Source of the DNA: an uncultured Dongia sp.
Lineage (GTDB): Bacteria > Pseudomonadota > Alphaproteobacteria > Dongiales > Dongiaceae
NCBI RefSeq assembly: GCF_936916975.1
Contig: NZ_CAKZGO010000022.1
Coordinates: 1-64,000, forward strand
Reading direction: 5' to 3'
DNA length: 64,000 bases
Shown: positions 16,822 to 26,700 of the stretch, piece by piece
Numbering within the stretch: position 1 is the stretch's first letter
Layout of the letters: each line of letters begins with the position of its first letter
Notes under the pieces: model-generated
The model's input: only the letters and a program-made list of their open reading frames with translations
Told to the model about the DNA's origin: nothing
Database searches by the model: none
Position numbers and translations under genes: made by a program

Positions 16822-17880
16822 ATGATCCATCCAGGACGACAGGCATTTCCGGAAACCCCTAGCGCCCAAGGCGGGCCGGTGGTTCTGGCCGCGGCTGCGT
16901 CGGGATTGGTCGATTTCATCGAGACGCAAGGCGGCGACGTCGATTCCATCTTCGGTAATTGTGGCATCGCGCCGGAAATGACCACGGCGCCCACCCTGCA
17001 GCTGCGCCTCGCCGCCTATTGCGGCCTGTTCGAGGAAGCGGCGAAACAGACCGGCAGAGGCAATTTCGGCCTGTGGTTCGGCCAGCAATTCTCGCCGCGC
17101 GATCTCGGCATGTGGGGCTATGCCTCACTGTCCTCGCCCACGCTGGGGAGTGCGCTTGAAAACCTGGTTGGCCTCTTCCGCTACCAGCAAAGCTCGTCGA
17201 CGATGCATCTACGGCGCGATCCTGACGGTCGCATGCACCTCGAATACCAGATCCTGTCACCCGCCATCATTGCACGGCGCCAGGATGCCGAATTGTCCCT
17301 GGGCCAGTTCACCAATATCATCCGCGAGGCTTGCGGGCGTCACTGGTCGCCGCTGGAAATTCACTTCGAGCATCCCCGCCCGGCCGATTGGCGGCAGCAT
17401 GAAATGGCTTTCGGGGCGCCGGTGTTCTTCGGTTGCGCCACCAACGCCATCATCTTCGATGCCGCTTTGCTGGCACGGCCGATGCCTGGGCGCGACCTCA
17501 AGCTCCTCACCATGATGCAAACCTGCCTGGAATCGCTGGGCTCTCGCGACCAAGCCGAATCGCTGGTCGACCGGGTGCGCAGTGCGGTCCGCCTGCGCCT
17601 CACGGAGGGCGCGCCGACGCTGGAGCAGATCGCCCATGTGCTGCGCCTGTCGCCCACGGCCATCCAGCGCGCCTTGGCCGATGCCGGGCTGGGGTTCCGG
17701 GAAGCTGTGGATATGACGCGCTATGATCTTGCGCGCTATTATCTCCAGCAGAGCCAATTGCCGTTGAGCGAGATAGCACTGCTGCTGGGATATTCTGAAC
17801 TTTCAGCTTTCACGCGCGCCTTCACCCGCTGGGCGGGCCTCAGTCCGCGCGCCTATCGCAGCGGCATCCTGCAGCACTGA
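16822..17880 (+). CDS. AraC-family transcriptional regulator 2, paralogue of the one at 5916
   Basis: 352 residues, same architecture as the first AraC protein: sensor domain (GLVDFIETQGGDVDSIFGN, RDLGMWGYASLSSPTLG) and C-terminal helix-turn-helix (LSEIALLLGYSELSAFTRAF). PMPGRDLKLLTMMQTCLESL is nearly identical in both. ATG 16822 is preferred over 16798 because its spacing from AGGG and alignment with the first regulator's leader match. It is divergent from the diol dehydratase operon and likely controls it. Which paralogue binds which site cannot be read from the sequence. Confidence 0.92.
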   Translation: MIHPGRQAFPETPSAQGGPVVLAAAASGLVDFIETQGGDVDSIFGNCGIAPEMTTAPTLQLRLAAYCGLFEEAAKQTGRGNFGLWFGQQFSPRDLGMWGYASLSSPTLGSALENLVGLFRYQQSSSTMHLRRDPDGRMHLEYQILSPAIIARRQDAELSLGQFTNIIREACGRHWSPLEIHFEHPRPADWRQHEMAFGAPVFFGCATNAIIFDAALLARPMPGRDLKLLTMMQTCLESLGSRDQAESLVDRVRSAVRLRLTEGAPTLEQIAHVLRLSPTAIQRALADAGLGFREAVDMTRYDLARYYLQQSQLPLSEIALLLGYSELSAFTRAFTRWAGLSPRAYRSGILQH

Positions 17881-17884
17881 TTCA

Positions 17885-18580
17885 TCAGACGGCGATATGG
17901 CTGCGCACGATTTCGGGGTCGAGGCGTTCGGTCAGGTCATTGATGATGATCTCACCGCGATCCATCACGGCGATGCGGTTGGCAAGCTCCCGGGCGAAAT
18001 CAAAATACTGTTCCACCAGCACGATGGCCATGTCGCCGCGCGCTGCCAACAGCGCGATGACGCGGCCGATATCCTTGATGATCGACGGCTGAATGCCCTC
18101 GGTCGGTTCATCAAGCAGCAACAGGCGCGGTTTCATCACCAGGGCGCGGGCGATGGCCAATTGCTGCTGCTGCCCGCCGGAGAGATCGCCGCCGCGCCGT
18201 TTCAACATGCTGCGCAGGACCGGGAACAGATCGTAAATTTCATCCAGCACCTGCTTCTTGCCCCGTGGCAGGACGGCAAAGCCGGTTTCCAGATTCTCCT
18301 GCACCGTGAGGAGCGGAAAGATCTCGCGCCCCTGCGGCACATAGGCGATCCCCCGGCGCGCGCGTTCATAAGGGCGCAGGCTGGTGATGTCGGCGCCATC
18401 CCACTGGATCTTGCCGGATCTGATCGGATGATGGCCGATGATGGCGCGCAGCAGGCTGGTCTTGCCGACACCGTTGCGGCCCAGCAGGCACGTCACCTCG
18501 CCCAGCCCCGCCTGGAGCGACACGCCTTTCAAGGCAATGGCGGCACTGTAATAGAGATCGATATTGGCGACGGTCAGCAT
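17885..18580 (-). CDS. urtE: Urea ABC transporter ATP-binding protein UrtE
   Basis: The 231-residue ATPase is of the LivF/UrtE type. Walker A is GRNGVGKTS, the signature is LSGGQQQQLAIARAL, and Walker B is LLLLDEPTEGIQPS. The TEGIQPSII phrase is characteristic of UrtE. It is the last gene of urtABCDE, 3 bp after urtD, and converges with AraC gene 2, whose stop is 4 bp away. Confidence 0.93.
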   Translation of the reverse strand: MLTVANIDLYYSAAIALKGVSLQAGLGEVTCLLGRNGVGKTSLLRAIIGHHPIRSGKIQWDGADITSLRPYERARRGIAYVPQGREIFPLLTVQENLETGFAVLPRGKKQVLDEIYDLFPVLRSMLKRRGGDLSGGQQQQLAIARALVMKPRLLLLDEPTEGIQPSIIKDIGRVIALLAARGDMAIVLVEQYFDFARELANRIAVMDRGEIIINDLTERLDPEIVRSHIAV

Positions 18581-18583
18581 GGC

Positions 18584-19360
18584 TCAGCGTCCCAGATAGA
18601 CTTCAATGACACGCGTATCCGAACTCACATGGTCAAGTGACCCTTCGGCCAGCACCGACCCCTCATGGAGTACCGTGACCTTGACGTCGAGAGCGCGCAC
18701 GAAGGTCATGTCATGCTCGACCACGACAACAGTGCGGGTCTTGTTGATCTCCCGCAGCAACTCTGCCGTGGCATCGGTCTCCGCATCGGTCATGCCGGCC
18801 ACAGGTTCGTCGACCAGCAGCAATTGCGGTTCCTGCGCCAGCAGCATGCCGATCTCCAGCCATTGCTTCTGCCCATGGGACAATTCGCCGGCCAGGCGAT
18901 GACGCCGTGCGGTCAGCTTGACGATGCCCAGGATCTCCTCGATCCGGTCGCGCTCATTCTGACTTTCCCCCGCCATCAGGATTTTGGCAGGCCGCCGGTC
19001 GGTCTTCAGCGCCAGCAGGACATTGTCGTAGACGCTCTGGTTTTCGAACACGGTCGGCTTCTGGAATTTGCGCCCGATGCCGAGATTGGCGATCGCCGCC
19101 TCGTCCAACTGGGTAAGGTCGGTATTGCCACGAAAGAATACGCTGCCGGTATCGGGCCGGGTCTTGCCGGTAATGACATCCATCATGGTCGTCTTGCCTG
19201 CGCCATTGGGGCCGATGACGGCACGCATCTCCTGTGGTGCTATCATCAGCGACAAGGCGTTGAGGGCACGGAAGCCGTCGAAGCTGACAGTGACACCGTC
19301 GAGATAGAGCAGGGGCTGGGTATATTCCGGTGCCGCGCCGATCGGGTGGGACGTATTCAT
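18584..19360 (-). CDS. urtD: Urea ABC transporter ATP-binding protein UrtD
   Basis: A 258-residue LivG-type ATPase. Walker A GPNGAGKTT, signature LSHGQKQWLEIGMLL (His replaces Gly, usual in UrtD) and Walker B LLLVDEPVAGMTDAE are present. The ATG overlaps the urtC stop by four bases (19357-19360). Together with UrtE it powers the UrtB/UrtC channel. Confidence 0.93.
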   Translation of the reverse strand: MNTSHPIGAAPEYTQPLLYLDGVTVSFDGFRALNALSLMIAPQEMRAVIGPNGAGKTTMMDVITGKTRPDTGSVFFRGNTDLTQLDEAAIANLGIGRKFQKPTVFENQSVYDNVLLALKTDRRPAKILMAGESQNERDRIEEILGIVKLTARRHRLAGELSHGQKQWLEIGMLLAQEPQLLLVDEPVAGMTDAETDATAELLREINKTRTVVVVEHDMTFVRALDVKVTVLHEGSVLAEGSLDHVSSDTRVIEVYLGR

Positions 19361-20508
19361 TCCTCAGCCTCCGGCTGGTGTTGCGGTTGTTGATATCCCA
19401 ACCGTTCTCTCATCTGCGCAAGGCGCGCCATCAGGCTGGGCCACAGGCCGACCACACCTTTGGGCATGAACAGCGTCACGAAGACGAACAGGCCACCCAG
19501 TGCGAACAGCCAGAGTTCCGGCAGGACGCCGGTGAAGATGGTCTTGCCGAAATTGACCAGGATCGCGCCGATGATCGGGCCAACGAGTGTGCCGCGGCCA
19601 CCGACCGCGACCCAGACCACCGCCTCGATCGAGTTGGCCGGGTCGAACTCACCCGGATTGATGATGCCGACCTGCGGCACGTAGAGCGCACCGGCAAGCC
19701 CCGCCATCACGGCGGAGAAGGTGAAGACCACCAGTTTATAGCTTTCCACCCGGTAGCCGAGGAAGCGCGCGCGGCTTTCGGCATCGCGGACGGCCACCAG
19801 CACCTTGCCGAAGCGGGACCGGGTCATGCGCCGGCAAAACAGATAGAACCCGCTGAGGAGCGCAGCGCTGGCCAGCAGCAGGCACGCCTTGGTCCCGGCG
19901 AGTTGCAGATCGGCGCCGAGGATTTCCTTGAAATCGGTGAGGCCGTTATTGCCGCCAAAGCCCATATCGTTGCGGAAGAAGGCGAGCAGCAGGGCATAGG
20001 TCAGCGCCTGGGTGATGATCGAGAGATAGACGCCGGTCACCCGGCTGCGAAAGGCGAGGAAGCCGAACACGAAGGCGAGCAGCCCCGGCGCCAGCGCCAT
20101 CATCAGCAACGCCACGGCAAAATGATCGAAGCCATACCAGTACCAGGGCAGTTCCTGCCAATTAAGGAACACCATGAAATCCGGCAGGACCGGGTTGCCA
20201 TAGACGCCGCGCGTGCCGATCTGGCGCATCAGATACATGCCCATGGCATAACCACCCAGCGCAAAGAATGCGCCGTGGCCAAGACTGAGGATCCCCACAT
20301 AGCCCCAGACCAGATCGAGGCTGAGCGCCAGGAGCGCATAGCAGAGATATTTGCCGAGGAGGGCGATGACATAGCCCGGCACATGAAGGGCCGCATCCGG
20401 CGGCAACAGCAGATTGAGCGCCGCCACGAGCAGGGTGCCGCCCATGATGATGAGCGGAACGATCCAGCCCAGACGCGATCGGAACAGGCCCAGTTTTTCA
20501 GCAATCAT
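19357..20508 (-). CDS. urtC: Urea ABC transporter permease UrtC
   Basis: A 383-residue LivM-type permease with about eight to ten hydrophobic segments. LALSLDLVWGYVGILSLGHGAFFALGGYAMG (shown in two motifs, WGYVGILSLGHGAFF and ALGGYAMG) and RDAESRARFLGYRVESYK mark UrtC. I place the start at ATG 20508, overlapping the urtB stop by four bases; the frame is open further upstream but without family sequence. The tail is rich in Gln and Glu. Confidence 0.92.
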   Translation of the reverse strand: MIAEKLGLFRSRLGWIVPLIIMGGTLLVAALNLLLPPDAALHVPGYVIALLGKYLCYALLALSLDLVWGYVGILSLGHGAFFALGGYAMGMYLMRQIGTRGVYGNPVLPDFMVFLNWQELPWYWYGFDHFAVALLMMALAPGLLAFVFGFLAFRSRVTGVYLSIITQALTYALLLAFFRNDMGFGGNNGLTDFKEILGADLQLAGTKACLLLASAALLSGFYLFCRRMTRSRFGKVLVAVRDAESRARFLGYRVESYKLVVFTFSAVMAGLAGALYVPQVGIINPGEFDPANSIEAVVWVAVGGRGTLVGPIIGAILVNFGKTIFTGVLPELWLFALGGLFVFVTLFMPKGVVGLWPSLMARLAQMRERLGYQQPQHQPEAEE

Positions 20509-22112
20509 GATTCCACCGCCCGGCCCTTCTGCGGAAACAGGCCGCGGGGCTTGCGCTGGATGAACAGCACCAGGAGGACCAGCACGACGATCTTGCCGAG
20601 GACGGCACCGGCCACCGGTTCCAGCACCTTGTTGGCGACACCGAGGGCGAGTGCGCCCACCAGCGTCCCCCACAGATTGCCCACGCCACCGAACACCACC
20701 ACCATGAAACTGTCGATGATGTAGGACTGGCCGAGATTGGGGCTGACATTGTCGATCTGGCTCAACGCTACACCGGCGATGCCGGCAACGCCGGAGCCGA
20801 GGCCGAAGGTCAAGGTATCGACCCAGGCGGTTCGGATGCCCATTGCCGCCGCCATGCGCCGGTTCTGCGTCACCGCCCGCATCTGGAGGCCCAGCGACGT
20901 CCGCCGCAGCACCAGCATCAACACCGTGAACACGACGAAGGCAAAGACGATGATCCACATCCGGTTATAGGTGAGCGTCAACCCGCCGAGATCGAAGGCG
21001 CCACTCATCCAGGACGGATTGCCGACCTCGAGATTGGTCGGGCCGAAGATGCTGCGCACCGCCTGCTGCAGGAACAGCGACAGGCCGAAGGTGGCGAGCA
21101 ACGTCTCCAGCGGCCGCCCATAGAGATAGCGGATCACCGTGCGCTCGATCGCCATGCCGACACCGCCGGCGACCAGAAAGGCCAAAGGTGTTGCGATCAA
21201 AAGCGAATAATCGAACAGGAACGGCGCGTGGTTGCGGATCGCTTCCTGCACGACAAAGGTGGTGTAGGCGCCCAGCATGACCATCTCGCCATGGGCCATG
21301 TTGATGACGCCCATCACGCCGAAGGTGATGGCAAGCCCGATCGCCGCCAGCAGCAGCACCGACCCCAGGCTCAGGCCGTAATAGAAGCTCTGCGCCGCCG
21401 ACCACATGGCGAGCGTCCGGTCAATCTTGGCCAAGGCCGCGTTGGCAGCTTCCGCGACGCGCCCAGAACCTTGATTGGCGGCGGCGTTGAGGAAAGATTT
21501 GGCATCCTGGTCGCCGCGCGCAGCAAGGATGGCGATGGCCGCGACCTTGTCATTGTCCGAGGCGTCCGCCTTAGCGAGAATCATGGCGGCGCGCGCCTGT
21601 TCCAATTCTGTCTTGATGCGCGGATCGGTTTCCTTGGCGAGTGCCGCCTCGATCGGTGCCAATTGCGCAGGATCAGGCGCATGGAAAGCGGCTTCGGCCG
21701 ACGCCAGGCGCTGCGCAGGATCGGTCGAACTCAGCGTCAATTGCCCCATGGCAGCATCGACCGCGCGGCGCACCTTGTTGTTGACCTTGACCGGCTTCAG
21801 GCCGAATGGCGCTTCGCCGGCGAGGGGTTCGCCAGTGCGTGCGGTCAGCAGCGTGCCGTCTTCGTTCTTGATGAACACCGCCTTGTCGGCGGTATAGGCC
21901 AGCCGGCCATCGGCGAGCGCGGCGAGAATCGCCGTCGCAGCCGGGTCGCCGGTTGCTGCCAGGGCGGCAACGGCCTTCTCAATATCGGCGTAGGAGGTGC
22001 TGGCGAAGCCGGCCAGACTGTCATCGACGGCATCGGCCACGGCCGGCTGCGACAAGTGACCCTGGATCACCATGCAAACGAGCAGCGCGATCGCGCGAAC
22101 AAGACGCTTCAC
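20505..22112 (-). CDS. urtB: Urea ABC transporter permease UrtB with periplasmic N-terminal extension
   Basis: 535 residues. A signal peptide (about 1-26) and a soluble Ala-rich region of roughly 210 residues precede the LivH-like membrane domain; this long form is normal for proteobacterial UrtB. The membrane part begins near FYYGLSLGSVLLLAAIGLA and contains GVINMAHGEMVMLGAY, RPLETLLATFGLSL and VVFGGVGNLWGTLVGAL. It forms the translocation channel with UrtC. The gene follows urtA after a stem-loop. Confidence 0.92.
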   Translation of the reverse strand: MKRLVRAIALLVCMVIQGHLSQPAVADAVDDSLAGFASTSYADIEKAVAALAATGDPAATAILAALADGRLAYTADKAVFIKNEDGTLLTARTGEPLAGEAPFGLKPVKVNNKVRRAVDAAMGQLTLSSTDPAQRLASAEAAFHAPDPAQLAPIEAALAKETDPRIKTELEQARAAMILAKADASDNDKVAAIAILAARGDQDAKSFLNAAANQGSGRVAEAANAALAKIDRTLAMWSAAQSFYYGLSLGSVLLLAAIGLAITFGVMGVINMAHGEMVMLGAYTTFVVQEAIRNHAPFLFDYSLLIATPLAFLVAGGVGMAIERTVIRYLYGRPLETLLATFGLSLFLQQAVRSIFGPTNLEVGNPSWMSGAFDLGGLTLTYNRMWIIVFAFVVFTVLMLVLRRTSLGLQMRAVTQNRRMAAAMGIRTAWVDTLTFGLGSGVAGIAGVALSQIDNVSPNLGQSYIIDSFMVVVFGGVGNLWGTLVGALALGVANKVLEPVAGAVLGKIVVLVLLVLFIQRKPRGLFPQKGRAVES

Positions 22113-22146
22113 TGGCAGTGCTCCGGAGAATTCTGATCAAGCCACT

Positions 22147-22178
22147 GCCGGCGAGTGGACATGCATCCACCCGCCGGC
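22147..22178 (-). terminator. Stem-loop between urtA and urtB
   Basis: GCCGGCG (22147-22153) pairs with CGCCGGC (22172-22178) and GTGGA pairs with TCCAC, with one A/C mismatch and a 6-base loop. It lies just after urtA on the minus strand, with no T-tract. Its likely role is to stabilise the urtA message and reduce read-through, as with the stem after potD. Confidence 0.6.
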
Positions 22179-22196
22179 CAGCAAGCTTAGGACATG

Positions 22197-23501
22197 TTAT
22201 TGCGTGGCGACTTCACCACCGCATTTGCCGGTCTTGACGTTGAAGTTGCCGCAGGAGAGCGGCTTGCGCCAATCCGAGATCAGGTCCTTCGATTCCTCGA
22301 GATAATCCGACCATTCATCGCCCGGGACCAGGCCCGAGGTCTGCCACACGGTGTTGAGCTGGCCATCGGCCTGGATCTCGCCGATCAGCACCGGCTTGGT
22401 GATGTGATGGTTGGGCAGCATCGCCGAGTAACCGCCGGAGAGGTTCGGCACCGAGACGCCGATCATCGCGTCGGCCACGGCATCGGTGTCGGTGGTGCCG
22501 GCCATCTCGACCGCCTTCACCCACATGTTGAAGCCGATGTAATGCGCTTCCATCGGATCATTGGTGGTGCGCTTGTCGCTCTTGATGAAGGCATGCCACT
22601 TGTCGATGAAGGCCTTGTTCTCGGGCGTTTCACCGCTCATGAAGTAGTTCCAGGCGGCGAGATGCCCGACCAGCGGCTTAGTGTCGAGGCCGGCCAGTTC
22701 TTCTTCACCGACCGAGAAGGCGACGACCGGAATATCGGTGGCCTTCACGCCCTGATTGCCTAGTTCCTTGTAGAACGGCACGTTGGCATCGCCGTTCACG
22801 GTCGAGACGACCGCCGTCTTCTTGCCAGCGCCGCCGAATTCCTTGATCTTGGAGACTTCGGTCTGCCAATCGGAGAAGCCGAACGGCGTGTAGTTGACCA
22901 TGATGTCATCCGGCTTGACGCCCTTGGCCTTCAGATAGGCCTCTAGGATCTTGTTGGTGGTGCGGGGATAGACGTAGTCGGTGCCTTCGAGAACCCAGCG
23001 CTCGACGCCTTCTTCCTTCATCAGGTAGTCGACCGCCGGAATCGCCTGCTGGTTCGGGGCGGCACCCGTGTAGAACACGTTCTTCGAGCTTTCCTCGCCC
23101 TCATATTGCACGGGGTAGAATAGGATGCCGTTATCCTGCTCGAACACCGGCAGCACTGATTTGCGGCTGACCGAGGTCCAGCAGCCGAACACGGCAGCGA
23201 CCTTGTCCACTTCCAGCAATTGCTTGGCCTTCTCAGCAAAGAGCGGCCAATCGGAAGCGGGATCGACCACCACGGCTTCCAGTTTCTTGCCGAGCAGGCC
23301 GCCTTTCTTGTTCTGCTCGTCGATCAGCATCAGCATGACGTCCTTCAAGGTCGTCTCGCTGATCGCCATCGTGCCGGACAGCGAATGCAGGATGCCGACC
23401 TTGATCGTGTCTTCGGCCGATGCCGCGGGGGCCAGGGCCATCCCGGCTGCCGTCAGCATCAGGGCGCCGCTCAGCGCCTTGAATTTCGTTGAACTCACCA
23501 T
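22197..23501 (-). CDS. urtA: Urea ABC transporter substrate-binding protein UrtA
   Basis: 434 residues. A Sec signal (MVSSTKFKALSGALMLTAAG to about residue 29, ending ASA) is followed by EDTIKVGILHSLSGTMAISE, the standard UrtA start. GCWTSVSRKSVLPVFE and YEGEESSKNVFYTGAAPNQQ are UrtA signatures. ATG 23501 follows a strong AGGAGG. It captures urea in the periplasm. It heads urtABCDE and is divergent from a two-component system. Confidence 0.94.
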   Translation of the reverse strand: MVSSTKFKALSGALMLTAAGMALAPAASAEDTIKVGILHSLSGTMAISETTLKDVMLMLIDEQNKKGGLLGKKLEAVVVDPASDWPLFAEKAKQLLEVDKVAAVFGCWTSVSRKSVLPVFEQDNGILFYPVQYEGEESSKNVFYTGAAPNQQAIPAVDYLMKEEGVERWVLEGTDYVYPRTTNKILEAYLKAKGVKPDDIMVNYTPFGFSDWQTEVSKIKEFGGAGKKTAVVSTVNGDANVPFYKELGNQGVKATDIPVVAFSVGEEELAGLDTKPLVGHLAAWNYFMSGETPENKAFIDKWHAFIKSDKRTTNDPMEAHYIGFNMWVKAVEMAGTTDTDAVADAMIGVSVPNLSGGYSAMLPNHHITKPVLIGEIQADGQLNTVWQTSGLVPGDEWSDYLEESKDLISDWRKPLSCGNFNVKTGKCGGEVATQ

Positions 23502-23797
23502 CTCAAGCCTCCTCTGTTTATAGGGCGTACGATGTTGCATCGCACATTTTGGGCAATGAAAAGACATGCCGCGGAACCGGCGACTTCCGGCGGGGTGCTG
23601 GAAAAGTCTTAATTTTTCCGTTCCTTACCAAGGATACGGCGGCGCATCATCGGGCTGTATGGGGTGTTTGACGTATGTTGCCGCAATGCAGCAGAATGCA
23701 CTCTGGTTGAGCGCAGCAGGTGGGGCATGCAGAACCAGGGGGATGGGCCTGTGGGGAGACGGCCGATCGGCCGTCACACCTCGACGGGTCAAGCGGG

Positions 23798-26700
23798 ATG
23801 ACGGGACGGCAACGGATCGCCCGTGTCCGGCGACAATATAATCAATGGGTCGGCGATCAGACCCTGGAAGACTATGCGCTGCGCTTCACCGCGCATTCGG
23901 CGCGCCGCTGGTCGCGCTTTCGCGTCGCCAACACGGCGCTGGGTGCTGCCTCCTTCCTCGCCTGCGAAGCGATCGGCGGCTCGCTGACGCTGGATTACGG
24001 TTTCGGCAACACCTTCATGGCCATCATGGCGGTGGGTGTGCTGATTTTCCTGACCGGCCTGCCGATCGGCTATTACGCGGCCAAGCACGGCGTCGATATC
24101 GATCTCCTGACCCGCGGTGCCGGCTTCGGCTATCTCGGTTCCACCATCACGTCGCTGATCTACGCCTCCTTCACCTTCCTGCTGTTCTCGGTCGAGGCCG
24201 TCATCATGGCACTGGCGCTGGAGATGTGCTTCGGCATCCCCCTGCCCGTGGGCTATGTCATTTGTGCTTTGGTGGTTATTCCCATCGTTACCTATGGCAT
24301 TCGTTTCATCAGCGGCATGCAGCTCTGGACGCAGCCGATCTGGCTGGTGCTGCAGATCGTGCCGTTGGCCTATATCGCCTTCAACGATCGCACGGCGATC
24401 GACCATTGGATCGCCTTTCCCGGCCGCGACGGCACGGCCGATGGCGGGTTCGATCTCTTCCTGTTCGGCGCCGCCGCCTCGATCCTGATGTCCTTCGTGC
24501 CGCAGATCGGCGAACAGGTCGACTATCTGCGGTTCCTGCCCGAGCGCCAGCAGGGCAAGGCCGGCTGGCGGGGTCGCCTGGCCTGGTGGGCGGCAATGCT
24601 GCCGGCTGGTCCGGGCTGGGTGTTCATCGGTGTTGCGAAGCTGCTGGCCGGCTCATTCCTTGCCGTCGTGGCCCTCGATCACGGCGTACCTGCCGACCGC
24701 GCTGCCGAACCCACGCAGATCTTCCGTATCGCCTTCGAATCCATGTCGTTCTCGCCCAGCATGGCGATCATCTTGACCGGCATCCTGGTCATCACCTGCC
24801 AGATGAAGATCAACGTCACCAACATGTATGCCGGCTCGATCGCTTGGTCGAATTTCTTCTCGCGCCTCACCCACAGCCATCCTGGCCGCGTCGTCTGGCT
24901 GGTGTTCAATGCGGCGCTCGCCTTGCTGCTGATGGAACTGGGTGTGTTCGAGGCGATCGAAAAGATCCTCGGCCTCTATTCAAATTTCGCCGTGGGCTGG
25001 ATCGGTGCGCTGGTGGCGGACCTCGTCATCAACAAGCCGCTGGGCCTCAGCCCCAACTACATCGAATTCCGCCGCGCCCATCTCTATGACGTCAACCCGG
25101 TCGGCGTCGGTGCCATGCTGATTTCGATCATCGCCTCGACCGCGGCCTTCTTCGGCCTGTTGGGCGATGCGATGCAATCCCTGGCGCCGTTCTTAGGGTT
25201 GTTCGTGGCGATTGCGGCGGCACCGATCATCGCCTATCTCACCAAGGGGCGCTATTACATCGCCCGCGCACCTGAGAAGGATCTGGGTGTGCAGGCGGAG
25301 ATTGCCTGCTGCATCTGTGAACATGTGTTCGAACGCGAAGACATGTCGTTCTGCCCGGCCTATGCGGGGCCGATCTGTTCACTGTGCTGCACGCTGGATG
25401 CGCGCTGCCACGACATGTGCAAGACCAACAGCCGCTTCAGCGAGCAATTGCAGCTGGTGTTGGCCAAGCTGCTGCCCTCGCGCATCGCCATCGGCATGAA
25501 CACACGGCTGGGGCATTTCGCAGGCATCTTCATCATGTTCAATTTGATCATTGGTGTCGCATTACTGCTGATCGCGGTGCTGGAAGGCGGCGTGGGGCAA
25601 GACGCCGAGGCCGCTGCCCTGCGCGGAACGCTGCTGTCGGTCTATTTTGCGCTCTTCGTGATCATGGGTGTTGCCGCCTGGCTGATGGTGCTGGCGCAGG
25701 AAAGCCGGCGTGTGGCGGAGGAGGAGAAGGAACGTCAGACGCAGATGCTGACGCATGAGATCGAGGCTCATGAACGCACCTACGAACAGCTGCAGAAGGC
25801 CAAGGTTGCGGCTGAATCCGCCAATCTCGCCAAAAGCCGCTATGTCGTGGGCATGAGCCACGAGATTCGCTCGCCGCTCAATGCCATCTTCGGCTATGCC
25901 CAGTTGCTGGAACGCGACAGCGGCGTCCCGCCGCAGCGCCAGGACGCCGTCCGGGTCATCCGCCGCAGCGCAGAGCATCTCTCCACGCTGGTGGACGGGC
26001 TGCTGGATATCGCCAAGATCGAGGCCGGGCGCCTCCATCTCAACCGCGACCGCATCGCCACCAACGATTTCCTGAAGCAGATCGTCGACATGTTCCGCAT
26101 TCAGGCCAAGGCCAAGGGCATCGACTTCACCTATGAGCGCTCCTCGCATCTGCCGCCCTTCGTCTTCGCCGACGAAAAGCGGTTGCGCCAGATTCTCATC
26201 AACCTGCTGTCCAATGCCGTCAAATACACCGACCGCGGGCAGGTGACGCTGCACCATCGCTATCGCGGCCAGGTGAGCGAGTTCGAGATCACCGATACCG
26301 GCATCGGCATTCCGCCACAGGATCTGGCGCGGATATTCGAACCCTTCGAGCGCGGCACCATGACAACCTCACGTGCTGTTGCCGGCACCGGCCTTGGCCT
26401 CACCATCACCAAGCTGCTCACCGAAATCATGGGCGGCGATATCTCGGTCGACAGCGTCCCCGGGCAGGGCAGCACCTTCCGCGTGCGCCTGCTGCTCTCC
26501 GAAGCACCGGCACCTTTGCCCTCGCTTTCTGAAAAGCGTCAGATCAAGAGCTATCAGGGGCGGCATATCACGATCCTGGCCGCCGATGACGACATGGCGC
26601 ATCTCGATCTGCTGCGCGATATCCTGACGCCGCTCGATTTCACGCTGTTCTGCGTGTCGGATGGCCTTGCGGCGGTGAAACTCGCCGGCCAGGTGAAGCC

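Noticed and set aside
19330-20724. Plus-strand 464-codon open frame opposite urtC
   Set aside because: It is the antisense of urtC/urtB; the translation is repetitive and charged, with no recognisable domain.
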